Below are positions 46,615 through 56,273 of a stretch of DNA of 64,000 nt, one piece after another. The notes below the pieces were generated by a model that saw nothing but the letters and a program-made list of their open reading frames with translations, searched no databases and was not told the origin of the DNA. Position numbers and translations under genes: made by a program. The DNA comes from Rhodospirillales bacterium (lineage in GTDB: Bacteria > Pseudomonadota > Alphaproteobacteria > Micavibrionales > Micavibrionaceae), in the NCBI GenBank assembly GCA_020638155.1, contig JACKJB010000004.1, positions 62,001-126,000 on the forward strand, in the 5' to 3' direction. Within the stretch, counting starts at the first letter, position 1. Each line of letters starts with the position of its first letter.

Positions 46615-49482
46615 TCAAGCCGCTTTCTTATTCTTCTGATGCCACTCCACCGCATCGGCGCAGCGATTGCAAACCCCGTCCATCTGCGTCCCGACTTCCG
46701 GCAGCACTTTCCAGCAGCGGGTGCATTTATCGCCGGGAGCTGTTTCAGTCATCCAAGTGATATCAGAATCAACTGTGTCTTCGGAGATTTCAAAAGCCGA
46801 AACAATACAAATCTCAGCCCAATCTATGCCTTCAAGAGTTTGTTTGTTATTTTCGCTCATGTAAGCAAAAATTTTCGCTTCTAATGAAGATCTTATCTTT
46901 TGATCCTTACGCATATTTTCGAGCTGTTCGTATACGTAAGTCCTATATAGATATATTTTTTTCCACTTCTCCGCCAGCGCCTTATTCTCCCACGCTTCCG
47001 GCACATTTGGGAACTCCCGCAAATGCACACTCTCCGCGTCTTCAAACACCCCGTCCGGGCGGAAGCTCCAGGCTTCTTCGGCGGTGAAGGCCAGCAGCGG
47101 GGCAAGCCAGCTGCTCAAACAACTGAAGATTTCCGCCAGCACCGTACGGGTCGCGCGGCGCTCGAAACTGTCCGGGCGGTCGCAATACAGGCGGTCCTTG
47201 CGGATATCAAAATAAAACGCCGAGAGATCCTCGTTACAAAAATCATGCAGCAGCTTGGCCAGCTTGCCGAACTCATAGGACTTGATATGCCCGCGGATCG
47301 CCCGGTCCATTTCATACAGGCGGTGCAGCACGAGCTGCTCCAGCTCCGGCAGCGCTTTAACATCATCAAGGTCCACCGCTTCGCTCTTGCTATAGCCGTC
47401 CAGCGCGCCGAGCAGGAAGCGCAGCGTATTGCGCACCCGGCGGTACAAATCAGCCGTTTGTTTCAGCGAGTCCTTGCCGATCCGGATATCTTCGGCGTAA
47501 TCGCAGGTCATCGTCCACAGCCGCAGGATATCCGCGCCATATTGCTGCATCATCTCCAGCGGGTCGATAACGTTGCCCTGTGACTTGGACATTTTATAGC
47601 CTTTTTCATCCAGCACGAACCCGTGGGTCAGCACCGTTTTATAAGGCGCACGGCCATTAGTGCCGCAGCTTTCCAGCAGCGAAGAATGGAACCAGCCGCG
47701 ATGCTGGTCCGAGCCTTCAAGGTACAGATCGGCCATTTCCACGCCTTCAAAATCCGGCCAGCGCTGCGTATCGCCCAGCACGAAAGCATGGGTCGATCCG
47801 GATTCAAACCAGACATCGACGATATCGAACACCTGCTCGTAATCATCCGCGCTATAGGAATTGCCAAGGAAATCTTCCGGCGGCCGCGCCCACCAGGCAT
47901 CCGCGCCCTCGGCTTCGAAGATATCGCCGATCCGGTTCAGCACTTCGGGATCTTTGAGCGTCTCACCGCTTTTCTTATCGACGAACAGCGCAATCGGTAC
48001 GCCCCAGGCGCGCTGGCGCGAAATACACCAGTCCGGGCGGTTTTCGATCATCGCGCGAATACGCGCTTCACCTTTGCCGGGCACCCAGTTGGTTTCGTTG
48101 ATCGCCTTGAGGGCTTTTTCCCGCAATTGATGCTCATCGTCCATCCCAATAAACCATTGCGGCGTCGTGCGGAAAATCAGCGGCGCTTTGGAGCGCCATG
48201 AATGCGGATATTCGTGGCGCAGGCTGCCCTTGGCCAGCAGCGCCCCGGCCTCATCCATCGCTTTCAGGACGGCAAAATTCCCGCCGCCCATTTCGCCCTG
48301 CTGCGTATAAACTTCCATCCCGGCGAACAGCGGCACATGCTCGCGGAACTTGCCGTCATCGGTGACGTTATCGGTGATCTCAAGCCCGTTCGCCTGCCCG
48401 AGGAAAAAGTCGTCCGCCCCGTGACTCGGCGCGATATGCACAAACCCGGTCCCGGCATCTTCGGTGACAAAATCGGCGGACAGGGCAGGGACATCGAACG
48501 TATAGCCGTGTTCGCGCAGCGGGTGCGCGCAAATCGTCCCGGCCAGATCGCCGCCTTTGAACGTTTCAAGCTGCGTCCAGCTTTCAATTTTCGCTTTATC
48601 TTTCACATCATCTGCAAGCGCCGTTGCCAGCAGGAGTTTCTCACCGACCTTGGCGCGGCTGTCTTCGGCGATACTGTCAACCCGGTATAGCGCGTATTCC
48701 ATGTCCGGCCCGTAAGCGACCGCCCGGTTGGACGGCATCGTCCAGGGCGTGGTCGTCCAGATGACGATAGACGCATCCTTGCAGGAGTCTTTGGCGGGCG
48801 TTGTGATCGGGAACTTAATCCAGATGGTAATCGATTTATGTTCTTTATATTCCACTTCCGCTTCGGCCAGCGCGGTCTGTTCGACCACCGACCACATGAC
48901 CGGCTTGGCACCGCGATAGAGCAGGCCGTTTTGCGTGAATTTGTGGATCTCGCGCACGATCCGGCCTTCTGCGGTATTGGTCATCGTCAGATATGGCGTT
49001 TGCCAGTCCCCGGTCACGCCAAGGCGCTGGAACTCGCCGGACTGCGTATCGACCCAGTTTTGCGCAAAATCCCGGCACTCGGCGCGGAAATCGAGCGGAT
49101 CGACCTCGTCCTTATCCTGCCCTTCGGCGCGGTATTTTTCTTCGACCTTCCATTCGATCGGCAGGCCGTGACAATCCCAGCCCGGCACGTAAGGCGCGTT
49201 ATAGCCCATCATCTGCCAGCTTTTATTGACGACGTCTTTGAGGATTTTATTCATGGCATGACCCATATGGATATGCCCGTTCGCATAAGGCGGGCCGTCA
49301 TGCAAAATCCATTTCGGCTTGTCCTTGCTGGCTTCGCGCAGCTTGCCGTATAAATCCATATCCTGCCAGCGCTTCAGGATATCCGGTTCGCGCTTGGGCA
49401 ACTCGCCGCGCATCGGGAAATCCGTTTTCGGCAGGAACACCGTTTCCTTGTACAGGTCGTCTTTTTGATCGTCATTGCTCAT
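46615..49482 (-). CDS. ileS: Isoleucyl-tRNA synthetase
   Basis: It charges tRNA-Ile and edits mischarged valine. HIGH-type [17 protein letters not shown], the KMSKS motif in [13 protein letters not shown] and the C-terminal zinc site [17 protein letters not shown] are intact. I choose the ATG at 49482 (955 residues); an earlier in-frame start would add 12 residues. It is upstream of lspA in the usual order. Confidence 0.96.
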   Translation of the reverse strand: MSNDDQKDDLYKETVFLPKTDFPMRGELPKREPDILKRWQDMDLYGKLREASKDKPKWILHDGPPYANGHIHMGHAMNKILKDVVNKSWQMMGYNAPYVPGWDCHGLPIEWKVEEKYRAEGQDKDEVDPLDFRAECRDFAQNWVDTQSGEFQRLGVTGDWQTPYLTMTNTAEGRIVREIHKFTQNGLLYRGAKPVMWSVVEQTALAEAEVEYKEHKSITIWIKFPITTPAKDSCKDASIVIWTTTPWTMPSNRAVAYGPDMEYALYRVDSIAEDSRAKVGEKLLLATALADDVKDKAKIESWTQLETFKGGDLAGTICAHPLREHGYTFDVPALSADFVTEDAGTGFVHIAPSHGADDFFLGQANGLEITDNVTDDGKFREHVPLFAGMEVYTQQGEMGGGNFAVLKAMDEAGALLAKGSLRHEYPHSWRSKAPLIFRTTPQWFIGMDDEHQLREKALKAINETNWVPGKGEARIRAMIENRPDWCISRQRAWGVPIALFVDKKSGETLKDPEVLNRIGDIFEAEGADAWWARPPEDFLGNSYSADDYEQVFDIVDVWFESGSTHAFVLGDTQRWPDFEGVEMADLYLEGSDQHRGWFHSSLLESCGTNGRAPYKTVLTHGFVLDEKGYKMSKSQGNVIDPLEMMQQYGADILRLWTMTCDYAEDIRIGKDSLKQTADLYRRVRNTLRFLLGALDGYSKSEAVDLDDVKALPELEQLVLHRLYEMDRAIRGHIKSYEFGKLAKLLHDFCNEDLSAFYFDIRKDRLYCDRPDSFERRATRTVLAEIFSCLSSWLAPLLAFTAEEAWSFRPDGVFEDAESVHLREFPNVPEAWENKALAEKWKKIYLYRTYVYEQLENMRKDQKIRSSLEAKIFAYMSENNKQTLEGIDWAEICIVSAFEISEDTVDSDITWMTETAPGDKCTRCWKVLPEVGTQMDGVCNRCADAVEWHQKNKKAA

Positions 49483-49547
49483 AAAGGGCACTATTGCCGC
49501 AGCGCCCTTTAAAATCAAGGAAAATTAGAGGCCGGGGGTCCTGTAAC

Positions 49548-50147
49548 CTACAGAGCTTTAATCAGGCCGTTATGATAGCTGATATGCTTCTGCGCTTTGT
49601 AAGAGTCGTAATAATCACGAGCTGAGTCGGTGACATTTTGCTCGGTGGCATATTCAAGTGCCGCGCGGGCCGCGTTAGCCAGCCCCTGCAGCTGCGCCCG
49701 GTCAACCAGAACGCTTTGCGCCGGGCCGTTAAAGGCGTCGACAAAAGCTTCCAGCCGGGAAAGATGTGGATTGCGGTGCGGGTCGTTGCCAACCGTTTCC
49801 GGGTAGCTTGACAGCTCCGCCGGGTTTTTCGCGGCTGAAAAAGCCTGCATCAGGCCGTGAAAGCCCTTTTTCTCGGCACTGCTCATCGCCATATAGCCGC
49901 TGGTAATCGCCCTGTATTCACGGTTTTCCCGTTTGCCGCTGAACATTTCGGCGTTCAGGCGTTCGAAAACCGGGCTTAATGTAGCTTCCCAGTCGCCTTT
50001 ATCGATCAGGAACAAATCATTGCCCACGGCTTTTGCCGGAATCTGTGTTTTGAAAGTCGGGCCTAAAAAGCCCCATTTGTCGGATTTAAGCGACAGAACG
50101 GTGTCCTGCGCGTCATCACCTGTCTTTGTGTTCAGTCCCTCAGCCAT
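49548..50147 (-). CDS. Protein of unknown function
   Basis: I do not recognise this 199-residue protein. It is soluble, without signal peptide or membrane segment. Its C-terminal half looks helical (EAFVDAFNGPAQSVLVDRAQ, ANAARAALEYATEQN). A gagga ribosome binding site stands before the ATG. It lies between ileS and the AEC transporter gene, with an A/T-rich upstream region at 50148-50216. Confidence 0.7.
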   Translation of the reverse strand: MAEGLNTKTGDDAQDTVLSLKSDKWGFLGPTFKTQIPAKAVGNDLFLIDKGDWEATLSPVFERLNAEMFSGKRENREYRAITSGYMAMSSAEKKGFHGLMQAFSAAKNPAELSSYPETVGNDPHRNPHLSRLEAFVDAFNGPAQSVLVDRAQLQGLANAARAALEYATEQNVTDSARDYYDSYKAQKHISYHNGLIKAL

Positions 50148-50216
50148 TCCAATTCTCCTCTAATAACCGTTGTATGAGAACAAGATTGGCCAATGAAAGT
50201 AATATTATACATAATT

Positions 50217-51158
50217 TTATTTTTGTGCAAGAAAAATCGATCTGAACAGATCAAACAGCATCAGATTGCCCGGAACCACAGCGATGGCGAGCACCGTGCT
50301 GGCCAGAACTGCGGTGGCCGCCCGCTCCGGGTGCAGCCTCAGCGTGGCAGCAAAGGCAACGATATTCCCGGCCAGCGGCACGCTTGTGAAAATCAGCACA
50401 AGTTTATAAATCAGCGGCTCGAAAGAGTGAAAGACCATCATATCCAACAGGACGAAGATCCAGCCGCCCAGAGGCCACAGGATAAATTTCGGTGTAAACA
50501 TCCATGCCATCAGTCGCCCGTCAAATTCCAGCCGCGGTAATTTGCCCAGCGCCACCCCGATCAGCATCATCCCGATAATAACCCACGCCCCGGTAGCGTA
50601 ATCCCAGTAACGGTAAAAGACGCCGGGCAGCTCAATATGCAGCAGGTTGAAAAGCAGCCCCAGCCAGACGGCGTGCAGGACCGGCAGTTTAATCACTTTA
50701 AGGATGGCATCTTTGGCAACGGCATTGCCGCGCGCACCAAAATAATAACCAAGACTGACTTCATTGATAAACGCGCCCAGATTCATAAACAGATACAGCC
50801 CGACCCATTCCGGACCGAATAAGGCCAGCACCAGTGGCAGGCCGAAATATCCCGTATTGCCGGTCACGCTGCCCATGGCGATCAGGTTTGCCGTGTTGTT
50901 TTGCCAGGCATGCCGTGCGGTTTTATACATGATAAGGCCGGTGATCGTGGAAATCAGGTAAGCCATCACCGGCAGGGCAATGAAATGCAGATCGAACGGC
51001 AGCCGCGCCATCGCCCCGAAATTGACGATCGGGGCCAGGATATAAATCGCGATAATAGCCATCGAATGCAGATTGACATCCAGCCACCGTCCGGCGATAT
51101 AGCCAAGGCCGATCAGGATATAGAGCGGGATCAGGTTTTCGAGGAGAATGGCGATCAT
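50217..51158 (-). CDS. AEC-family (auxin efflux carrier-like) transporter
   Basis: The 313-residue protein has about ten hydrophobic segments in the two-half arrangement of AEC carriers. LENLIPLYILIGLGYIAGR opens it and GNTGYFGLPLVLALFG is the motif around the family's conserved Asn/Gly region. Bacterial members export or import organic acids such as malate or malonate; the substrate here is unknown. It overlaps ribF by 4 bp. Confidence 0.88.
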   Translation of the reverse strand: MIAILLENLIPLYILIGLGYIAGRWLDVNLHSMAIIAIYILAPIVNFGAMARLPFDLHFIALPVMAYLISTITGLIMYKTARHAWQNNTANLIAMGSVTGNTGYFGLPLVLALFGPEWVGLYLFMNLGAFINEVSLGYYFGARGNAVAKDAILKVIKLPVLHAVWLGLLFNLLHIELPGVFYRYWDYATGAWVIIGMMLIGVALGKLPRLEFDGRLMAWMFTPKFILWPLGGWIFVLLDMMVFHSFEPLIYKLVLIFTSVPLAGNIVAFAATLRLHPERAATAVLASTVLAIAVVPGNLMLFDLFRSIFLAQK

Positions 51159-52075
51159 ATATGATCTCTCAGGATATTCCTCGTTTCATCGCAGTCTTTT
51201 TCAATCTGCGCGATCAGCGCATCGAGGCTGTCGAACTTGGCTTCCCCGCGCAGCCGTTTAACCGGGCGGATATGCAGGGTTTTGCCGTAGATATCGCGAT
51301 CAAAATCAAGGATGTGCGCTTCGACCTGCCCGACCGGCAACTCGAACATCGGACGGATGCCGATATTGGTGGCAGCCGCGCGCCATGTCTCTTCGCCCTC
51401 AATTCTGACAAGGCAGGCATAAACGCCATAGCCGGGATGGATTGTCTCGCCAAGCGGGACATTTGCTGTGGGGTAACCCAGCTCCCGCCCGCGCTGATCG
51501 CCTTTGACCACAGTGCCCTGGATCTCCCAGTCCCAGCCAAGCAGCGCATTGGCTTTGGCAATCTCGCCGTGCCGGATACAGGCCCGGATAGCGCTGGAAG
51601 AAAACTTATCACCCTCTTCGTCGGCGATTTCCTCAATGACCGTGACCGCAAATCCCGCATCCCGCAGCGTATCGGGGGTGCCTTTGCGCAGCTGGCCGAA
51701 GGCGAAATCATAGCCGACGACAATATGCATGGGTTTGATCCCGTCCTGCAGGACGTTCTGAATAAACGCTTCCGCGCTCTGGCTGGCAAAGTCCCAGTCA
51801 AACGGCAGGATAACGGCCAGATCAACGCCACACGCCTGTAGGCGCGCCACTTTCAGGGCCTCGGGTGTCAGGCGGAAAGGGGGATCGTCCGGCCGGAACA
51901 GGTGGCGCGGGTGCGGCTCGAAGCTCAGCACGGCAAGCGGCGCCTGATGCTCGGCGGCAATCTCACGGGCGCGCGCCAGCAGCTTGCAATGGCCGCGGTG
52001 AACGCCGTCGAAATTGCCGATGACCAGAACCGGGGCTTTGTCCAAGGCTATATCAGGTGACTTATATATATGCAT
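51155..52075 (-). CDS. ribF: Bifunctional riboflavin kinase/FMN adenylyltransferase
   Basis: RibF makes FMN from riboflavin and then FAD. The nucleotidyltransferase domain has VLVIGNFDGVHRGHCKLLAR near residue 15-34; the kinase domain holds GRELGYPTANVPLGETIHPG (about residues 195-214). The length of 306 is normal. It is convergently adjacent to an esterase gene started on the + strand 50 bp away. Confidence 0.95.
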   Translation of the reverse strand: MHIYKSPDIALDKAPVLVIGNFDGVHRGHCKLLARAREIAAEHQAPLAVLSFEPHPRHLFRPDDPPFRLTPEALKVARLQACGVDLAVILPFDWDFASQSAEAFIQNVLQDGIKPMHIVVGYDFAFGQLRKGTPDTLRDAGFAVTVIEEIADEEGDKFSSSAIRACIRHGEIAKANALLGWDWEIQGTVVKGDQRGRELGYPTANVPLGETIHPGYGVYACLVRIEGEETWRAAATNIGIRPMFELPVGQVEAHILDFDRDIYGKTLHIRPVKRLRGEAKFDSLDALIAQIEKDCDETRNILRDHI

Positions 52076-52124
52076 GGATGACCTTCCCCTTGTGATGTAA
52101 AGCGAAGCCTTCTAAGATGCAAGC

Positions 52125-52850
52125 ATGTTGAAAGAAGAATTCGAGTTTATCGCCCATGGCCCGCTTCAGGGTCCGGCCCAAAAGCTGGTGGTGCTGTTGC
52201 ACGGCTATGGCGTGAATGCCGGGTATATGGATAAGGTTGCGCAGGCTGTGCTGGAGCGCATCCCGGAAGCGCTGGTGCTGTGTCCGCAGGCCCCCGGACT
52301 CATGGATTTGCCGCCGGAAGATCAGCGCGATGACCTGACCGTAGCCCCGCCCGAAGAAGCCAGGAACCCGCCGGAAGGACTGAACCCGGAACAGCAGAGG
52401 GAATGGTTTGAAATCACCCACTCGCTTGAAGGCATGAACGAGGCGCTGCTGGCGCTGGCGGAACGGTTAAACTGTTTTATCGATGATAAGCGCGATGATC
52501 TCGGGATCGAGGACCGGGATATTGCCTTGATGGGCTTCTCACAGGGCGGCACGGTGGCGCTTTACACGGCCTGTACCCGGCAGGAAGCCGTCGGATGCGC
52601 TGTGGCGCATAGCACGATTGTCATGGATACAAAAGGGTTCACCGCCCAGCCGCCCGTGCTGTTTATATATGGCAACGAAGATAAATCCTTTTCTATGAAG
52701 GACTTTGAGGACAAGGCCGTTAAGCCCCTGCAAAGCTATGTAACCGATTTGCAGGTCAGGGAAGTCAAGGGGCTGGGGCACCGCACAAACACAAAATCCC
52801 GTGCAATTACAGCGGATTATATCGCGAACAAGCTGTCCGGGCCGCGATAG
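52125..52850 (+). CDS. Phospholipase/carboxylesterase-type alpha/beta hydrolase
   Basis: The Ser nucleophile is in GFSQGGTVAL (GXSXG), the Asp in YGNEDKSFS and the His in KGLGHRTN, giving a full triad for the Abhydrolase_2 family of 241 residues. There is no signal peptide, so it should be cytoplasmic. Members hydrolyse short acyl esters or lysophospholipids; the substrate is not predictable. It is followed by a terminator. Confidence 0.9.
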   Translation: MLKEEFEFIAHGPLQGPAQKLVVLLHGYGVNAGYMDKVAQAVLERIPEALVLCPQAPGLMDLPPEDQRDDLTVAPPEEARNPPEGLNPEQQREWFEITHSLEGMNEALLALAERLNCFIDDKRDDLGIEDRDIALMGFSQGGTVALYTACTRQEAVGCAVAHSTIVMDTKGFTAQPPVLFIYGNEDKSFSMKDFEDKAVKPLQSYVTDLQVREVKGLGHRTNTKSRAITADYIANKLSGPR

Positions 52851-52904
52851 ATACAACCTGAACCATATATAATTTTACATAAAATATAAGGGTATTTTTA
52901 AATT

Positions 52905-52931
52905 ATCCTATTGTTTTTATAGGATTTTTTA
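52905..52931 (+). terminator. Terminator after the esterase gene
   Basis: atcctat (52905-52911) pairs with ataggat (52919-52925), followed by a run of T residues. Confidence 0.85.
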
Positions 52932-52961
52932 ATCCCCTCAGCGCACAATATGAGTATGGGG

Positions 52962-52976
52962 CAGTCCGTAGGACTG
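52962..52976 (+). repeat. Small hairpin upstream of the receiver gene
   Basis: cagtcc (52962-52967) and ggactg (52971-52976) pair around a 3-nt loop, about 60 bp before the start codon. It could be in the leader of the response regulator mRNA. No T-run. Confidence 0.5.
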
Positions 52977-53035
52977 ACACCAATAGTTTGTATATTTATT
53001 TATGGATAGTCAAAAATAAGCTTAGGGAGGCGAAA

Positions 53036-53578
53036 ATGATGGCCATGGAAACAACGGAAACAGAAACAAAGCGTATACCGCAAACAGAAGACCAATGCCT
53101 GTCGATCCTGCTGATCGAGGATAGCGAAGCCGACGGCTATATGGTGCGGCGGACATTGGGTAAGCATATGAAGCAGCCTTGCCGCATCCATCATGTTGAA
53201 AGCATGAGGCAGGCGCAGCAGTTTTTGGAAAACGATAAAAACAGGGCCGATATCGTCCTGCTGGATTTGGGATTACCGGATACCAGAGGAGGGCGCGACA
53301 CCTATGAGCGGCTCCTGAAAATCAGGAATGACATTCCCGTCATCATCCTGACCGGGACCGACGATCATGCCCTTGCCGTGCAGATCGTTGACGAAGGTGC
53401 CGAAGATTTCGTTCGCAAGGCGATGATGAGCGTCATACCGGAATCTCTATGCGATGCGATCGATTTCGCGATGTGCCGGCACAATCATGTGACCACCATC
53501 CGGGAAGAAAAAGACCGGGAAGTCTCGGAAAAAGAGCAGGTCATCCAGTGGATGTCCGGCGGTTATTCGGTCGATTGA
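53036..53578 (+). CDS. Stand-alone response regulator receiver protein
   Basis: A single REC domain: the acidic pair in LLIEDSEADGY, phosphoacceptor Asp in VLLDLGLPDT, switch Thr in ILTGTDD and Lys in EDFVRKAMM. There is no output domain, only an acidic/basic tail (REEKDREVSEKEQVIQW). The consensus is of Rcp1-like receivers that serve phytochrome-type histidine kinases, but no kinase gene is nearby. The agggagg ribosome binding site fixes the start at 53036 (180 residues), 16 codons downstream of the longest frame. Confidence 0.88.
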   Translation: MMAMETTETETKRIPQTEDQCLSILLIEDSEADGYMVRRTLGKHMKQPCRIHHVESMRQAQQFLENDKNRADIVLLDLGLPDTRGGRDTYERLLKIRNDIPVIILTGTDDHALAVQIVDEGAEDFVRKAMMSVIPESLCDAIDFAMCRHNHVTTIREEKDREVSEKEQVIQWMSGGYSVD

Positions 53579-53591
53579 GACCGGCGGCGCG

Positions 53592-54218
53592 TTACCGGCT
53601 CTTGATCCCGTTTAAAAACGTGTCGATCAGCATATCGGCCATGGAATCGGCGGCAGCCTTGCCGCCGTTTTTTTTGCCGTAGGCCAGTGCGATTTTCCCG
53701 GTTTCCTGCAGGAAACACAGCCCGTGTACCGACGCCCATAAAAGCCGCGCCGTTTTTTGTCTCTGGCCGTCCTGACGCGGAGAAAAATACGGGCAAAGCA
53801 AGGTTTCAAGCGGGGAGAAGAGCCGGTCGATCTTTTGCTGGTACCATGGGTCGTCCCTGCGGCCCTCCGGCAGGCTGTATGAAAACAGCATCAGCCAGTA
53901 GGGGCGGTATTCCTGCGCAAAGCGGATATAATGCCGCGCCATCCGCTTCATATTTTGCGCAGGCGATTTTTTAGGGTCGTTACAGGCCGGATCGGCCAGA
54001 ACATCATACAGCAGATCCAGCGTCCGCGCGTTGATATGCAGCGATAAGTCGTCCATAGAAGCGAACAGATTATAGATCGTGCCGGGGGTATAACCGATAT
54101 GCTTGGCAATGCCGCGCGCGGTCAGGCCGTTATAGCCGTCTGTGCCGATGATAGCCCACGCGGCATCCAGTATCAGTTTTTCCAGTTCTTCACGCGTATG
54201 ATCGCTGCGTCGTGCCAT
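53592..54218 (-). CDS. TetR/AcrR-family transcriptional regulator
   Basis: The N-terminal helix-turn-helix is LTARGIAKHIGYTPGTIYNLF (about residues 27-47), and the rest is an all-helical ligand-binding domain of normal size (208 residues). An aggag ribosome binding site supports the start at 54218, downstream of longer frames. It is divergent from the DUF2157 operon, and the shared intergenic region holds three copies of an operator-like 12-mer, so it likely represses itself and that operon. The ligand is unknown; the lipid genes it faces suggest a fatty-acid or lipid-derived signal. Confidence 0.93.
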   Translation of the reverse strand: MARRSDHTREELEKLILDAAWAIIGTDGYNGLTARGIAKHIGYTPGTIYNLFASMDDLSLHINARTLDLLYDVLADPACNDPKKSPAQNMKRMARHYIRFAQEYRPYWLMLFSYSLPEGRRDDPWYQQKIDRLFSPLETLLCPYFSPRQDGQRQKTARLLWASVHGLCFLQETGKIALAYGKKNGGKAAADSMADMLIDTFLNGIKSR

Positions 54219-54258
54219 GATGTTTCTCCTTATCTTCTTCATGGTACGGCATAAATAA

Positions 54259-54324
54259 ACATTGTTCAATTTTTTATTGAACAATGTATAGAATTATGTC
54301 ATGATAATAATTGAACAATGTTCA
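54259..54324. promoter_or_regulatory. Operator cluster for the TetR regulator
   Basis: The 12-mer attgaacaatgt occurs at 54276-54287 and 54310-54321, and inverted (acattgttcaat) at 54259-54270. The first two copies in order form a perfect 12-bp inverted repeat around ttttt, and the last lies in the palindrome tgaacaatgttca (54312-54324). Spacings of 17 and 34 bp put the copies near the same face of the helix only approximately. The A/T-rich region should contain the promoters of both divergent units. Confidence 0.75.
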
Positions 54325-54413
54325 TAATATTTATGAAATATGAAATTTTAGCGAGTTTGGAAGCGCGGGCAAATGTGGCACAATAACCGCGGATATATTT
54401 TAAGGAGATCCTC

Positions 54414-55664
54414 ATGAGCGATCATACGCAAGCAGAACAGAAAAGTCTCAGTGTGATGACCTGTTTGTCAGGAACCGGGCGGCGTTTACTGCGCTGGGAA
54501 AAAGCAGGCCTGATCGACCGTACGCAGCTCTGCGGTATTCTGGAATACGAAAAAGCTCATAACGGCAGGCGCCTGATGCGTTCTCTGTTCGGCATCGCGT
54601 TAATGGCGATTGCGCTGGGGATCTTATCGATCATTGCGGCCAACTGGATGCATATTCCGGGTGAGGTGAAAATCGGTGCGCACTTTATATTGAACGTGGC
54701 GGTCGCAGCCTTTATGTGGAAATTTGCCAAGGTGAATAATAAAAGGGCGGACAATAAATACGGGCGGGACGGGATGACGGTCCTGTTCTTTGCGCTGAAT
54801 TTGACCCTGATCGTACTGATCGGGCAGGTGTACCAGCTTCACGGCAATTACGCCGCCGCGCTCTCGTTATGGATGCTGATTTCAACGCCGGCCGTTTTTG
54901 TGTTCGGCCATAGTGCGCTGGCGGCTGTGCCGTGGGTGCTTGCTTTCCTTGGGACTCTGGCGGCCGTTCTGTATGACTTCACGGATCGCTACGATCTGGA
55001 CAGCCTGCCGATACTGCTGGTATGGCTGGCGACCGGGCTTTATGTGCCGCTGGTCATGATCGCCGCCAGCGCGGCGGACATTGTTCGTAAATACCGTGCT
55101 GAATGGGCACCGGTATTATTCCGGGTCAGTATGATTATCTTCGCGGTCGAAGCCACCTGCGGCAGCTTTTACTGGTATAGCGATTTAAGCAGGGATCTGG
55201 TCAGGACGCTCAATGAAGGCGACCGTTACCTGATGAATTACCTGATGATGCTGGCGGTCATCGTTTCGGCACCCCTGGCGGTCTATGGCTTTGAATGGCT
55301 GAAAACGCGGCAGGGAAAGAAAATTATCGACCGTACCGGGATCGTATTCGCCATCGGTTCGATGATTTCCGCGACCCTGCCCTTTATCATCCTTGCGAGG
55401 GAAGCGGACTTCGTTGCAGCCCTTCATTTCTGTGCCTACTGGGCGTTTGCCGGCTGGATCGGGGCGCGGATGAATTATACCCAGCTGATTAACGCGGCGG
55501 TGACGCTGGTGACCTTAAGGATCATCGTGATCTATTTTGAACTGTTTGGCGGCCTGATGCTGACCGGCTTCGGCCTGATCTTCAGCGGTCTTTTAACGCT
55601 GGCGATCCTCAAAGGCTCGCTGAAAGTCCGCGAGCAGATCATTAACGCCGGAAAACAATCATAA
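54414..55664 (+). CDS. DUF2157 membrane protein
   Basis: The 416-residue protein has an N-terminal cytoplasmic region (SGTGRRLLRWEKAGLIDRTQ) of the DUF2157 kind and about ten or more hydrophobic segments. DUF2157 genes are often followed by a GDYXXLXY-protein gene, as here. Function unknown; a role in the envelope is inference. It is the first gene downstream of the operator cluster, with an aaggag ribosome binding site. Confidence 0.88.
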   Translation: MSDHTQAEQKSLSVMTCLSGTGRRLLRWEKAGLIDRTQLCGILEYEKAHNGRRLMRSLFGIALMAIALGILSIIAANWMHIPGEVKIGAHFILNVAVAAFMWKFAKVNNKRADNKYGRDGMTVLFFALNLTLIVLIGQVYQLHGNYAAALSLWMLISTPAVFVFGHSALAAVPWVLAFLGTLAAVLYDFTDRYDLDSLPILLVWLATGLYVPLVMIAASAADIVRKYRAEWAPVLFRVSMIIFAVEATCGSFYWYSDLSRDLVRTLNEGDRYLMNYLMMLAVIVSAPLAVYGFEWLKTRQGKKIIDRTGIVFAIGSMISATLPFIILAREADFVAALHFCAYWAFAGWIGARMNYTQLINAAVTLVTLRIIVIYFELFGGLMLTGFGLIFSGLLTLAILKGSLKVREQIINAGKQS

Positions 55665-55679
55665 GAAAGGGTGTGTTCC

Positions 55680-56273
55680 ATGACATATATCATGACAGAT
55701 ATAAAGAAAACTGTGCTCTCCATTTTTGTTCTAGTCCTGCCGATGCTGGTGCTTGGCGGCATGTGGGCCAAGACAGCCATGAAACGCGATCACGGCCAGC
55801 AGGTCTGGCAGATCCGTATGACGGGCTATGATCCGCGGGACCTTCTGTACGGTCATTACTTACGTTTTCGCTATGACTGGAATATGGGCGAAACGCGCGA
55901 TGTGAAAGGCAAAGGCCCGTATTGCATGTGCCTGACCCAGGCCGATGAGACCTTCCGTAACCCGGCCGCGATCCCAACCCAATGCAGGCAGGCGGTGCAG
56001 GCAAGCTGCGCTTCGGTCATCAAAGTACAAAAACATGGCCGGAATTACAGCCTGAACCCCACGGAATCTTCGGAGAAGTATTTTATTCCCGAAGAAAAAG
56101 CGAAACAGATCGATCGCCTGTTCCGCAAGGCTGAGCTGCCCTTTTATATGGAGATTATGGCGCACGAGGATAACAGCGTCGCCGTCCGGGGGATCTATGT
56201 CGAAGATCAAACGCTGGAAGAGTATTTGCGTACACATCCGGAAGACGATGAGCAAGACGGGAGCACGCCGTAA
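55680..56273 (+). CDS. GDYXXLXY-domain protein
   Basis: After one N-terminal membrane helix (ILVLPMLVLGGMW region) comes GYDPRDLLYGHYLRFRYDWN, the hallmark of the GDYXXLXY domain. The C-terminal part should be periplasmic and has three cysteines near residues 80-105. The start at 55680 follows an aaaggg ribosome binding site; a GTG 9 bp upstream is possible. It ends one base into the next gene. Function unknown; the gene pairs with DUF2157 in many bacteria. Confidence 0.87.
   Translation: MTYIMTDIKKTVLSIFVLVLPMLVLGGMWAKTAMKRDHGQQVWQIRMTGYDPRDLLYGHYLRFRYDWNMGETRDVKGKGPYCMCLTQADETFRNPAAIPTQCRQAVQASCASVIKVQKHGRNYSLNPTESSEKYFIPEEKAKQIDRLFRKAELPFYMEIMAHEDNSVAVRGIYVEDQTLEEYLRTHPEDDEQDGSTP

Noticed and set aside
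53592..54284. Longer N-terminus of the TetR regulator
   Set aside because: The aggag ribosome binding site lies just before 54218; the longer frame would start within the operator.
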